Shown here: piece after piece, positions 1 to 7,396 of the stretch
Layout: each line of letters begins with the position of its first letter
Numbering within the stretch: the stretch's first letter is position 1
Assembly (NCBI GenBank): GCA_022712075.1
Contig: JALAHE010000117.1
Location: 1 to 20,257 of the forward strand
Source of the DNA: Galactobacter sp.
GTDB taxonomy: Bacteria; Actinomycetota; Actinomycetes; Actinomycetales; Micrococcaceae
Reading direction: 5' to 3'
Length of the DNA stretch: 20,257 nucleotides
The notes under the pieces: generated by a model
Told to the model about the DNA's origin: nothing
Seen by the model: only the letters and a program-made list of their open reading frames with translations
Database searches by the model: none
Position numbers and translations under genes: made by a program

Positions 1-1
1 A

Positions 2-919
2 ATGAGCGCCCCCACCCTTCCCGCCGCCGCCCCCACAGGGGGCGAGGACTCAGGTGAGGCGCGCGCCAAGGCGCCCACGCGCCGTCGTGCACGACGACGC
101 ACGGCCGGGCGCCCGGGCTTCCTCACCTATGGTCTGCTGACCGTCTTCCTGGTGGTCTCCGTCTACCCGCTGTGGTGGTCGTTTGTCATGGGCTCGCGCT
201 CCAACGCGGACTTCGGGCTCGACTGGCCGCCGCTGCTGCCGGGCGGGCGCTTCTGGGAGAACGTCTCGGTGGTGCTCGAGTCCATTCCGTTCTGGAAGGC
301 CCTGGGCAACTCGGTCCTCATCTCCACCATCATCACGATCTCCGTGGTGAGCTTCTCGACCTTGGCCGGCTATGCCTTCGCGAAGCTGCGCTTCAAGGGC
401 CGCAACGGCCTCATGGTGTTTGTTGTCGCGACGCTCGCGGTGCCCACGCAGCTGGGCATCATCCCGCTCTTCATGCTCATGCGGCAGTGGGGCTGGACCG
501 GCGAGATCGGCGCGGTCATCGTTCCCACCCTGGTCACGGCGTTCGGCGTGTTCTTCATGCGCCAGTACCTCGTCGACGTGATCCCGGATGAGCTGATCGA
601 GGCCGCCCGCGTGGACGGCGCGAGCATGTTCAAGACGTTCTGGCACGTGGGTGTGCCCGCGGCCCGCCCGGCCATGGCGATCCTTGGCCTCTTTACCTTC
701 ATGACCGCGTGGACCGACTACCTGTGGCCGCTCCTCGTGCTCAACAACTCCAACCCGACCCTGCAGACCGCGCTCTCGCAGCTGCAGTCGGCGCACTACG
801 TGGACTACTCCGTGGTGCTCGCCGGGGCCGTGTTGGCCACCATCCCGCTGCTGGTGCTCTTCGTGGCAGCGGGCAAGCAACTCATCGCCGGCATCATGCA
901 GGGCGCGGTGAAAGGATGA
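2..919 (+). CDS. Carbohydrate ABC transporter permease (MalG-type)
   Basis: This is an integral membrane permease of a binding-protein-dependent sugar importer. The N-terminus is a cytoplasmic Arg/Ala-rich stretch (residues 1-38), followed by a first membrane segment at about 40-60 and several more across 305 residues, the usual length for MalG-like subunits. The diagnostic EAA loop, which contacts the ATPase, is visible around residues 200-222 (EAARVDGASMFKTFWHVGVP). The stop overlaps the next gene, a GH1 glycosidase, so the two are translationally coupled; this points to a beta-glucoside or a similar oligosaccharide as substrate. The partner permease and binding protein should lie upstream of the window. 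The ATG is at base 2, so the ribosome binding site cannot be checked and the true start could lie further upstream. Family assignment is firm; substrate is inferred. Confidence 0.9.
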   Translation: MSAPTLPAAAPTGGEDSGEARAKAPTRRRARRRTAGRPGFLTYGLLTVFLVVSVYPLWWSFVMGSRSNADFGLDWPPLLPGGRFWENVSVVLESIPFWKALGNSVLISTIITISVVSFSTLAGYAFAKLRFKGRNGLMVFVVATLAVPTQLGIIPLFMLMRQWGWTGEIGAVIVPTLVTAFGVFFMRQYLVDVIPDELIEAARVDGASMFKTFWHVGVPAARPAMAILGLFTFMTAWTDYLWPLLVLNNSNPTLQTALSQLQSAHYVDYSVVLAGAVLATIPLLVLFVAAGKQLIAGIMQGAVKG

Positions 920-921
920 CC

Positions 922-2337
922 ATGCTGAACTTCCCCCCTTCCTTCCTCTGGGGTGCGGCCACCGCCGCGGCGCAGATCGAGGGTGCGGGTCACCTGGACG
1001 GCAAGAAGGACTCCGTGTGGGACGCGTTCGCGCGGGTTCCCGGGGCCATTGCCGGCGGCGACGACCTGGAGCGGGCGGTGGATCACTACCACCGCTACCC
1101 GGAGGACGTTGCGATCCTCAAGGAGCTGGGCCTGGACGCCTATCGCTTCTCCACGAGCTGGTCCCGGGTTCGCCCAGACGGCGGCCCGGTCAACCCGGCG
1201 GGCGTTGCCTTCTACGACCGCCTGGTCGACGAGCTGCTGGGGGCGGGGATCGACCCCTGGTTGACGCTCTACCACTGGGACCTGCCGCAGGCGCTCGAGG
1301 AGCGCGGCGGCTGGGCCAATCGCGAGACCTCCGAGCGCTTCGTGGAGTACGTGCAGAGCATCCACGCAGCCCTGGGCGATCGCGTGAAGAACTGGAGCAC
1401 GTTTAACGAGCCGTTCTGCTCCTCGCTGCTCGGCTACGCCTCGGGCGTGCACGCGCCGGGCCGGCAGGAGCCGCGCGCCGCCGTGGCCGCGATCCACCAC
1501 CAGCACGTGGCCCACGGCCTCGCCGTCGAGGCGCTGCGTTCTGCGGGCGTCACGAACCTCGGCATCACGCTTAACCTCTCAAATGCGATCCCGCTGGATC
1601 CCACGGATCCCGTGGACCTTGAGGCTGCCCGCCGTTTCGACGTGCTGCAGAACCGCGTGTTCCTCGATCCGATCTTCAAGGGCGGCTACGCCGAGGACAC
1701 CCTCGAGGACCTCGCGCCGTTTGGGCTGAACGAGCTCATCAAGGATGGCGACCTGGCCTCCATCTCCGCCCCGCTGGACTTCCTCGGCGTGAATCACTAT
1801 CACGACGATCAGGTCTCGGGCTACGCGCTCGAGGGCGCAGATGGCCACGGCGGTGGCACCGACCGCGAGGCCGCCTCCCCGTGGGTGGGCGTGGAGCAGA
1901 TCAGCTTCCCGCATCGCGACCTGGCGCACACCGGCATGGGCTGGGAGATCAACCCCGACGGCCTGCGTCACCTGCTGGTGCGCCTGGGCGGCGAGTACCC
2001 CAACCTGCCTCCCCTGTACGTCACCGAAAACGGTGCGGCGTTCCCGGACGAGGTCTCCGAAGACGGCCACGTGCACGACGTGGAGCGCACCGCCTACATC
2101 ACCGACCACCTGCAGGCGGTGTCCGAGGCGATCGCCGAGGGCGCCGATGTGCGCGGCTACTTCGTGTGGTCGCTGCTGGATAACTTCGAGTGGTCCTACG
2201 GCTACGAGCAGCGCTTCGGCATTGTTCGTGCCGACGCCGACGGCCCGCGCATCCTGAAGGATTCGGCGCTGGCTTACTCCCGGATTGCCAGCGCCGCCAT
2301 CGCGGGGCGTGCCGAGGCCGAGGTCAAGGCGGGTTAG
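922..2337 (+). CDS. Beta-glucosidase / 6-phospho-beta-glycosidase-like enzyme, glycoside hydrolase family 1
   Basis: A cytoplasmic retaining beta-glycosidase that would hydrolyse sugars imported by the upstream permease. GH1 signatures are complete: N-terminal FPPSFLWGAATAAAQIEGA, the acid/base glutamate in TFNEP (E163) and the nucleophile in YVTENG (E369). Length is 471 aa, normal for GH1. Substrate-pocket features also fit: HWDLP near 118-122 and WSLLDNFEWSYGY near the C-terminus. Import by an ABC system rather than a PTS argues for an unphosphorylated substrate. Two in-frame ATGs compete: ATG 916, which overlaps the permease stop as ATGA, and ATG 922, which sits five bases after a GAAAGGA ribosome binding site. 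I chose 922, but 916 is equally acceptable and would add two residues. Confidence 0.93.
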   Translation: MLNFPPSFLWGAATAAAQIEGAGHLDGKKDSVWDAFARVPGAIAGGDDLERAVDHYHRYPEDVAILKELGLDAYRFSTSWSRVRPDGGPVNPAGVAFYDRLVDELLGAGIDPWLTLYHWDLPQALEERGGWANRETSERFVEYVQSIHAALGDRVKNWSTFNEPFCSSLLGYASGVHAPGRQEPRAAVAAIHHQHVAHGLAVEALRSAGVTNLGITLNLSNAIPLDPTDPVDLEAARRFDVLQNRVFLDPIFKGGYAEDTLEDLAPFGLNELIKDGDLASISAPLDFLGVNHYHDDQVSGYALEGADGHGGGTDREAASPWVGVEQISFPHRDLAHTGMGWEINPDGLRHLLVRLGGEYPNLPPLYVTENGAAFPDEVSEDGHVHDVERTAYITDHLQAVSEAIAEGADVRGYFVWSLLDNFEWSYGYEQRFGIVRADADGPRILKDSALAYSRIASAAIAGRAEAEVKAG

Positions 2338-2371
2338 TGTGGTGCGGTCCACGGCAGGAGGAACGGTAGTG

Positions 2372-3409
2372 ATGCAGTCGCGATCTGGGGCCCCCACGTT
2401 GGAGGCGGTAGCCAAGCGGGCCGGGGTGTCCCGGGCCACGGTGTCCCGCGTCGTCAACGGCTCGCCCAAGGTCACCCCTGATGTCTTGGCGAGCGTGCGG
2501 AAGGCGATCGAGGAGCTGGGATACGTCCCGAACCGCGCCGCCCGTTCGCTCGCGAGCAGGCGCACCCAAGCCATCGCGCTGGTGGTTCCCGAGGACACCG
2601 CCAAGGTCTTCGACGAGCCCTACTTCTCGCAGATCGTTCAGGGTGTGGCGACGTACCTTGCCACGACCGACTACGCGCTTAGCCTCTTGATCTCCTCCGC
2701 GGGGTCAACGGAGAAGACCCGGCGCTACCTGCTCGGCGGAAACGTCGACGGGGCCGTGGTGGTCTCTCATCACAAGGACGATCCGCTGCTCGAGGGGGTG
2801 GCCGGCACGCTCCCGCTCGTGTTCGGCGGCCGGCCCTTCGATCCCGTTCCGCCGCACACCCACTATGTCGATGCAGACAACGTGGGCGGCGCGCGGGCAG
2901 CGGTGGAGCACCTCGTGAAGCTCGGCCGCTCGCGGATCGCGACGATCGCCGGTCCTGCCGATATGACGGCCGGCCAGGATCGCCTGCGTGGGTGGGAGGA
3001 GGCGCTCGTCTCCGCCGGCCTGCCGGCGGATCTGTCCGAGCGCGGCGACTTCTCCCCGGCCTCCGGTGCCAAGGCGATGCGCTCGCTGCTGGCCACGGGT
3101 GCCCCGATCGATGGCGTCTTTGCCGCCAACGATCAGATGGCCCTCGGCGCGTACGCCGTGCTCGCCGAGCACGGCCTGCGCATCCCCGAAGACGTCGCCA
3201 TCGTGGGGTTCGACGACGACCGTGCCGCCTCGACGGCGCTGCCTCCGCTGACCTCGGTGGCCCAGCCCTCCGTGGAGATGGGGGCCGAGATGGCGCGCCT
3301 GCTCATCCAGCTGATCGATTCCAAGGGCTCGGTGCCCGAGGCGACGGTCATGCCGACCGAGCTGCACGTGCGGGCCTCCAGCGCCCGGCCGCTCAAGCTG
3401 AGCGCCTAG
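2372..3409 (+). CDS. LacI-family transcriptional repressor
   Basis: A DNA-binding repressor with an N-terminal LacI helix-turn-helix (residues 8-30, TLEAVAKRAGVSRATVSRVV), a hinge region (about 48-60, YVPNRAARSLA) and a periplasmic-binding-protein-like sugar-sensing domain to the end (345 aa, normal length). It lies 34 bases after the glycosidase in the same direction, so it probably senses a sugar from that pathway and controls the ABC/GH1 operon, as CebR- and BglR-type regulators do. An AGGAGG box at 2356-2361 lies 7 bases before GTG 2369 and 10 before ATG 2372; either may be the true start. No LacI-type operator is visible inside the window, because the operon promoter is upstream of it. 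A strong hairpin follows the stop. Confidence 0.92.
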   Translation: MQSRSGAPTLEAVAKRAGVSRATVSRVVNGSPKVTPDVLASVRKAIEELGYVPNRAARSLASRRTQAIALVVPEDTAKVFDEPYFSQIVQGVATYLATTDYALSLLISSAGSTEKTRRYLLGGNVDGAVVVSHHKDDPLLEGVAGTLPLVFGGRPFDPVPPHTHYVDADNVGGARAAVEHLVKLGRSRIATIAGPADMTAGQDRLRGWEEALVSAGLPADLSERGDFSPASGAKAMRSLLATGAPIDGVFAANDQMALGAYAVLAEHGLRIPEDVAIVGFDDDRAASTALPPLTSVAQPSVEMGAEMARLLIQLIDSKGSVPEATVMPTELHVRASSARPLKLSA

Positions 3410-3432
3410 CCCGCGGGGCAACCACGGCCAGA

Positions 3433-3462
3433 GGGGCCGACCGGCACACGCCGGTCGGCCCC
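3433..3462 (+). terminator. Hairpin terminator after the LacI-family gene
   Basis: A perfect 12-bp stem (GGGGCCGACCGG at 3433-3444 pairing with CCGGTCGGCCCC at 3451-3462) around a 6-base loop, 23 bases after the stop codon. Only a weak T-rich stretch follows, as is common in high-GC actinobacteria. It closes the sugar-utilisation operon. Confidence 0.8.
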
Positions 3463-3499
3463 TTGCCGTTCGCGGTAGGGGAGCGGGCCCCGGAACACC

Positions 3500-3530
3500 G
3501 TGATGTCGGGTGGGTCACCTAGTCTTGGGG
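3500..3530 (+). promoter_or_regulatory. Candidate promoter element of the secreted Ig-repeat gene
   Basis: This 31-base element contains GTGATGT at its start and a TAGTCT hexamer at 3520-3525 that could act as a -10. It matches 22 of 31 positions with the element at 7366-7396 ahead of the flavoprotein gene, including an identical ACCTAG followed by CTTG. It lies 31 bases before the start codon. No clear -35 is at standard spacing, so the role is inferred from the repeat and position. Confidence 0.45.
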
Positions 3531-3561
3531 TGTTATCGCTCAAGAACTGGAAGGTGACCTC

Positions 3562-4839
3562 ATGCGCACCCTGCCCCGCGCAGCCGCCGCCCTGGCACTG
3601 GCCTCGGCGCTGACCGTCTCTGGTCTCGCCGCCGCACCAGCCTTCGCCTCGCCCGGCGCGGCGTCCCTCACGGCGACCACGACCGTCGCCAGGCTTGCGA
3701 CCACGGCCGTGGCCGCGACCAAGATCACCGCCCAGCCGGTATCCGCGAACATCCGTGGCACGGCACGCGCCACCTTTAGGGTCAAGGCCAGCGGCACCAA
3801 GCTCCGCTACCAGTGGTACGTCAAGGCTCCGGGCAAGACGAACTTTGCCGCCATCAAGGGAGCCACCGCAGCGAGCTACACCACGCCGGCGCAGGCCAAT
3901 AGGACCTTCAAGGCCCAGTACCGCGTTGTCGTGTCCGGCTCGCGCGGCAAGGTCACCTCCCGCGCGGTCACGCTGAGCGTCAAGGCCTACGCCGCGACCA
4001 AGATCACCGCCCAGCCCAAGGCGGCCTCGATCCGCGGAACGCAGATCGCCACGTTCTCCGTCAAGGCGACGGGCGAGGGGCTGGTCTACCAGTGGCAGGT
4101 CAAGGCCCCGGGCAAGAGCAGCTACGTCAGTGTCAAGGGCGCAACGAAGGCCAGCTACACGACCCCCAAGCAGGCGAACAAGACGGCAACGTCCGCGTAC
4201 CGTGTGCTCGTGTCGGGCAAGGGAGGCAAGGCCACGTCCGCCGAGGCCAGGCTCAAGGTGACGGCGTGGGCCAAGCCGGTGCTCACCGCGGCTAAGGCGG
4301 TGCGCGTCGAGTTCAAGAAGGGCACGCGCATCACGGTGAGCGGCAAGAACCTGGCCGGCGCCTCCGTGGCGCTGGGTTCCGTCACGGACCAGCCGGTCGT
4401 GCTGAAGCGCGTGAGCGTGAGCAACACCGCGATCGTGCTCGAGGTGACTTCGGCCGGCATGGTGGATGTGAATCGGCTCGTGGTCTCCAACCCGGCCGGA
4501 CGGGCCGTCGCCGACCTGCTCCTCATGAGCAAGCACGCTCCCGAAAGCCATGCCGCCGCCTGGGACATGATGGTGGACGACGAGCGCGCCATCGTTGACA
4601 CCTTCGGCGGGTGGGAGAGCGACTTCGCCGCGGACGTCGACTTCGCCTTCGACTCCGTCGAGGCCAACGACACCGCGCTGTGGGAACCGGTCGACGCGTT
4701 CGCGTGGGCCGTCGTCTACTACGCGCGGGACGCCCAGGAGAAGGCCTACGACCCGTCGGTGTCGCAGGCCGACTTCGAGGAGGCCTACGAGCTGTTCGTG
4801 GCTGCCGCCAACGCCCTGGATGAGCTGGTCAACTACTGA
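3562..4839 (+). CDS. Secreted protein with two Ig-like repeats and an acidic C-terminal domain
   Basis: Function is not recognised. The 425-residue protein starts with a classical Sec signal peptide (positively charged n-region, hydrophobic 6-25, probable cleavage after AFA at about 29). Two tandem Ig-like repeats follow at residues 52-144 and 145-236. Each begins ATKITAQP and contains a YQW core and an ASYTTP(A/K)QAN segment. Residues about 240-325 resemble an IPT/TIG-like beta domain. The last ~95 residues (333-425) match nothing I know and are very acidic. There is no lipobox, LPxTG motif or C-terminal membrane anchor, so release or non-covalent wall attachment is likely. The repeats are rich in Lys/Arg with only two acidic residues, opposite to the tail. 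ATG 3562 follows a GGAAGGTG ribosome binding site. A strong terminator follows, so the gene stands alone. Confidence 0.85.
   Translation: MRTLPRAAAALALASALTVSGLAAAPAFASPGAASLTATTTVARLATTAVAATKITAQPVSANIRGTARATFRVKASGTKLRYQWYVKAPGKTNFAAIKGATAASYTTPAQANRTFKAQYRVVVSGSRGKVTSRAVTLSVKAYAATKITAQPKAASIRGTQIATFSVKATGEGLVYQWQVKAPGKSSYVSVKGATKASYTTPKQANKTATSAYRVLVSGKGGKATSAEARLKVTAWAKPVLTAAKAVRVEFKKGTRITVSGKNLAGASVALGSVTDQPVVLKRVSVSNTAIVLEVTSAGMVDVNRLVVSNPAGRAVADLLLMSKHAPESHAAAWDMMVDDERAIVDTFGGWESDFAADVDFAFDSVEANDTALWEPVDAFAWAVVYYARDAQEKAYDPSVSQADFEEAYELFVAAANALDELVNY
3715..3993 (+). repeat. Ig-like repeat unit 1 (279 bp)
   Basis: First copy of an intragenic tandem repeat. It begins with gcgaccaagatcaccgccca, the same 20 bases found exactly 279 bp later. 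At protein level the copies share ATKITAQP, IRGT, a YQW core, KAPGK, KGAT and ASYTTP. The DNA has diverged between these blocks, so it is an old domain duplication rather than a recent one. Confidence 0.85.
3994..4272 (+). repeat. Ig-like repeat unit 2 (279 bp)
   Basis: Second copy of the intragenic repeat, directly abutting the first with the same 93-codon period. It ends at KVTAW, where a different beta domain begins. Substitutions are spread along the unit and the reading frame is kept. Confidence 0.85.
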
Positions 4840-4856
4840 GCCACCGGATGCGTGAG

Positions 4857-4887
4857 AAAGGCCCCGCCCTTCAAGGGCGGGGCCTTT
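4857..4887 (+). terminator. Hairpin terminator after the Ig-repeat gene
   Basis: A perfect 14-bp stem, AAAGGCCCCGCCCT (4857-4870) with AGGGCGGGGCCTTT (4874-4887) and a 3-base loop, 17 bases after the stop. The A-rich start and T-rich end make it symmetrical, so it could stop transcription from either side. Confidence 0.85.
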
Positions 4888-4919
4888 CGCGTTCCTGGAC
4901 CACGCGCCGTCGAGCAGTG

Positions 4920-4935
4920 CGTGATGCACCTCACC
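4920..4935. promoter_or_regulatory. CRP/GlxR-like dyad upstream of gap
   Basis: GTGA (4921-4924), six bases, then TCAC (4931-4934) matches the half-sites and spacing of the cAMP-receptor-protein family consensus (TGTGA-N6-TCACA); the outermost bases on each side do not match. It is centred about 40 bp upstream of the candidate -10 TAGAAT. Binding by a GlxR/Crp homologue is inferred, not shown. Confidence 0.4.
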
Positions 4936-4967
4936 GCGCCGTGAACGGGCGTGCGAGTTTTGCACCG

Positions 4968-4973
4968 TAGAAT
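4968..4973 (+). promoter_or_regulatory. Candidate -10 hexamer of gap
   Basis: TAGAAT at 4968-4973 is a good match to an actinobacterial -10 (TAnnnT). It would give a 5' leader of roughly 110 bases before GTG 5094. No convincing -35 is present at 16-18 bp. The leader holds two copies of ATGGAGCC (near 4991 and 5034) whose meaning is unknown. Confidence 0.45.
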
Positions 4974-5093
4974 GATCAATGGTGCGTCGCGATGGAGCCT
5001 CGCTTCTGAGACCGACGCGCGCCCGCGGTGCGCAATGGAGCCACCGCCGGGACACTCAAGGCCCCGCACGGCCGGAACCTCTCAGGAGACGCA

Positions 5094-6536
5094 GTGACTC
5101 AGCAGACCGAAGCAGCCCTCGCCGAGTGGAGCGCCCGTGAGGGCCTTGCCGAGACGATGATCCCGCTGATCGGCCGCCTGTACCGCAAGAACAATGTGGT
5201 CGCGTCCATCTATGGCCGCAAGCTCATCAACAAGTCCGCCGTGGACATCCTGAAGGCCCACCGCGTGGTGCGCCACATCGACGGTGTCGAGATGGATCCG
5301 GCCGACTCGCTTGCCCTGCTCGAGGGCCTCGACGCCCTGGACCTCGGCGCCGTGAACGTCGACCTCGCCCGCCTGAACGTGAAGGCCAAGGCCGCCGGCG
5401 GCGACCTCGCCGAGTTCCTGCGCGCCGAGCTGGGCGAGGCCGTCGGCAAGTCCGGCGCCACCGCCGCCGAGCCGCGCGACATCGTCCTCTACGGCTTCGG
5501 CCGCATCGGCCGCCTGCTGGCCCGCATCCTCATCGAGCGCGGCGGCTACGGCCTGCGCCTGCGCGCCGTGGTGGTCCGCAAGGGTTCCGAGGATGACCTG
5601 CTCAAGCGCGCCTCGCTGCTGCGCCGCGACTCCGTCCACGGCCCGTTCGACGGCTCCATCGTGGTGGACGAGGAGAACAACACGATCACGGCCAACGGCA
5701 CGATGATCCAGTTCATCTACTCCAACGACCCGACCACGGTCGACTACACCGCCTACGGCATCGACAACGCCATCGTGGTGGACAACACCGGCCGCTGGCG
5801 CGACGAGGCCGGCCTGTCCCAGCACCTCGAGGCCAAGGGTGTCTCGCGCGTGCTGCTGACGGCCCCCGGCAAGGGCGCCCTCAAGAACATCGTTCACGGT
5901 GTGAACCAGGCCGACATCGAGGAGGCCGACCGCATCGTGTCCGCCGCCTCCTGCACGACCAACGCCATCACCCCGGTCCTGAAGGCCCTGAACGACGAGT
6001 TCGGCGTCCAGGTGGGTCACGTGGAGACGGTGCACTCCTTCACCAACGATCAGAACCTGATCGACAACTTCCACAAGGGCGAGCGCCGCGGCCGCTCCGC
6101 CGTCCTGAACATGGTGCTGACCGAGACGGGCGCCGCCAAGGCCGTCTCCAAGGCCCTGCCGGAGCTGGAGGGCAAGCTCACGGGCAACGCCATCCGCGTT
6201 CCCACCCCCGACGTGTCCATGGCGATCCTGAACCTGACGCTGGAGAAGGCCACGGACGCCGAGTCCCTGAACACCTTCCTGCGCAATGTCTCGCTCGTCT
6301 CGCCGCTTCACCGCCAGGTGGACTACATCGCTTCCCCCGAGGGCGTCTCCACCGACTTCGTGGGCTCGCGCCGCGCCGGCATCGTCGACGGCCGCGCCAC
6401 GATCGTTTCCGCCGATGGCCACCACGTGGTCGTCTACGTCTGGTATGACAACGAGTTCGGTTACTCCTGCCAGGTGGTCCGCGTCGTCGAGACCATGGCC
6501 GGCACCAACCCGGCCAACGTGCCGGCGCTTGGCTGA
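5094..6536 (+). CDS. gap: Glyceraldehyde-3-phosphate dehydrogenase, long GapB-type
   Basis: Catalyses the reversible oxidative phosphorylation of glyceraldehyde 3-phosphate in central carbon metabolism. The first ~125 residues form an extra N-terminal region (EWSAREGLAETMIPLIGRLY) typical of the corynebacterial GapB branch; canonical enzymes are about 335 aa, this one is 480. A Rossmann motif follows at GFGRIGR (134-140), the catalytic cysteine lies in SAASCTTNA (C287), the base histidine in TVHSF (H314), and WYDNEFGYS is near the end. After the second Rossmann strand the sequence reads VVVRKGS, lacking the Asp that classical NAD-specific enzymes use, so NADP use or dual specificity is possible. 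GTG 5094 has AGGAGA at 5084-5089; an in-frame ATG at 5028 would add non-homologous residues and is rejected. The gene is monocistronic. Confidence 0.95.
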   Translation: MTQQTEAALAEWSAREGLAETMIPLIGRLYRKNNVVASIYGRKLINKSAVDILKAHRVVRHIDGVEMDPADSLALLEGLDALDLGAVNVDLARLNVKAKAAGGDLAEFLRAELGEAVGKSGATAAEPRDIVLYGFGRIGRLLARILIERGGYGLRLRAVVVRKGSEDDLLKRASLLRRDSVHGPFDGSIVVDEENNTITANGTMIQFIYSNDPTTVDYTAYGIDNAIVVDNTGRWRDEAGLSQHLEAKGVSRVLLTAPGKGALKNIVHGVNQADIEEADRIVSAASCTTNAITPVLKALNDEFGVQVGHVETVHSFTNDQNLIDNFHKGERRGRSAVLNMVLTETGAAKAVSKALPELEGKLTGNAIRVPTPDVSMAILNLTLEKATDAESLNTFLRNVSLVSPLHRQVDYIASPEGVSTDFVGSRRAGIVDGRATIVSADGHHVVVYVWYDNEFGYSCQVVRVVETMAGTNPANVPALG

Positions 6537-6555
6537 ACCAGCCGGTAGCTAGCCA

Positions 6556-6593
6556 GAGAGGGCCCCGGAACCTGACGGTTCCGGGGCCCTCTC
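6556..6593 (+). terminator. Hairpin terminator after gap
   Basis: A perfect 17-bp stem (6556-6572 with 6577-6593) with a TGAC loop, 19 bases after the gap stop. It is among the longest in the window and is followed by a short T/G-rich run. Confidence 0.88.
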
Positions 6594-6672
6594 CTGGTGT
6601 TTGAGGTGCTCGACGGCGCGGGGCCGGGGGAGCGCCGGCCGCCTCGCCTGGCGGCTGGCGGCCGGCCGGTGC

Positions 6673-7248
6673 TCAGTGGCCGAACGGGTCCGGGTCCACG
6701 CCGGGCATCCAGGTCTGGCCGGGGGTGTTGAACCCCTCCTTCTTCTGCGCCTTCTTCCAGCGCTTGGTCCACTTGGGATCCAGCATGTCCACGTAGAGCT
6801 TGCCGTCCAGGTGCGAGTACTCGTGCTGCATGATGCGGGCGAACCAGCCGCGGGCCTCGAAGTCCACCTCGTTGCCGTCCACGTCCAGGCCCTGCACGCG
6901 CGCGTAGTCGGCGCGCTGGAGCGGGAAGTCGAGGCCGGGTGCAGAGAGGCAGCCCTCCGAGTGCTCGTCGGGATCCGGAGCGGCGCCCGAGATCTTGGAG
7001 AGCGTGAGGCGCGGGTTGATGACCACGCCGCGGTGGGGCGCGTCGTCGTCGTGCTCGTCGAAGTTGAAGGTGAAGATGCGCAGGCCGACCCCGACCTGCG
7101 GGGCCGCCAGGCCCACGCCGTTGGCGACGTCCATGGTCTCCTGCATGTCGGCGACGAGGGTCTTGATCTCCTCGTCGATGACCTCGACCTCGGCGGCGCG
7201 CTGATGCAGCACCGGCTCCCCGTAGATGACGATGGGGCGGACGGCCAC
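6673..7248 (-). CDS. def: Peptide deformylase
   Basis: A metalloenzyme that removes the formyl group from the initiator methionine of nascent proteins. All three motifs are present: GVGLAAPQ (44-51), EGCLS (98-102, metal-ligand C100) and HEYSH (142-146, two His ligands and the catalytic Glu). Length is 191 aa. A Lys-rich C-terminal tail (160-191, KWTKRWKKAQKKEG) extends beyond the core, as in many actinobacterial deformylases, and could contact the ribosome. The start is GTG, with an AGGAG box at 7254-7258 on the minus strand. A TAAGAT hexamer (complement of 7297-7302) could be its -10. It is monocistronic and convergent with gap; the 60 bases beyond its stop can form an imperfect GC-rich hairpin. 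Confidence 0.95.
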   Translation of the reverse strand: MAVRPIVIYGEPVLHQRAAEVEVIDEEIKTLVADMQETMDVANGVGLAAPQVGVGLRIFTFNFDEHDDDAPHRGVVINPRLTLSKISGAAPDPDEHSEGCLSAPGLDFPLQRADYARVQGLDVDGNEVDFEARGWFARIMQHEYSHLDGKLYVDMLDPKWTKRWKKAQKKEGFNTPGQTWMPGVDPDPFGH

Positions 7249-7296
7249 GGATGCTCCTAGCGTTGGGGGTGCCGCGGGTGCGCGACGAGACGTTTC

Positions 7297-7302
7297 ATCT
7301 TA
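7297..7302 (-). promoter_or_regulatory. Candidate -10 hexamer of def
   Basis: On the minus strand this reads TAAGAT, a good -10 match, 48 bases before the GTG start. No standard -35 is seen. The next 60 bases separate it from the divergent flavoprotein promoter region. Confidence 0.4.
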
Positions 7303-7365
7303 TCGAGTCGGCGAGATGACCTAGAGCGTGCGCGCAAATCCTGGTTGTGTGCGCTGTGGGCCGAA

Positions 7366-7396
7366 GTGACGTGAGCTGCGTTACCTAGCCTTGAAG
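7366..7396 (+). promoter_or_regulatory. Candidate promoter element of the flavoprotein gene
   Basis: GTGACGT (7366-7372) and a TAGCCT hexamer (7386-7391) lie in the same register as in the element at 3500-3530, with 22 of 31 bases identical. Transcription starting just after TAGCCT would give a leader of about 60 bases. The element overlaps the left arm of the palindrome at 7380-7406, so a repressor bound there would block RNA polymerase. Confidence 0.45.

Noticed and set aside
4991..5041. Two ATGGAGCC copies in the gap leader as a riboswitch or short upstream gene
   Set aside because: No conserved riboswitch core, no ribosome binding site and no sustained reading frame could be recognised.
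3406..5055. A 549-codon minus-strand frame opposite the Ig-repeat gene
   Set aside because: It crosses two strong terminators and a promoter region and shows no domain; the plus-strand gene has a signal peptide, repeats and a ribosome binding site.
5082..6425. A 447-codon minus-strand frame opposite gap
   Set aside because: It is a shadow of the GAPDH gene, whose catalytic motifs are unmistakable.
6632..6673. Hairpin after def as a rho-independent terminator
   Set aside because: The stem has a mismatch, overlaps the def stop codon and lacks a T-tract, so it is mentioned only in the def entry.
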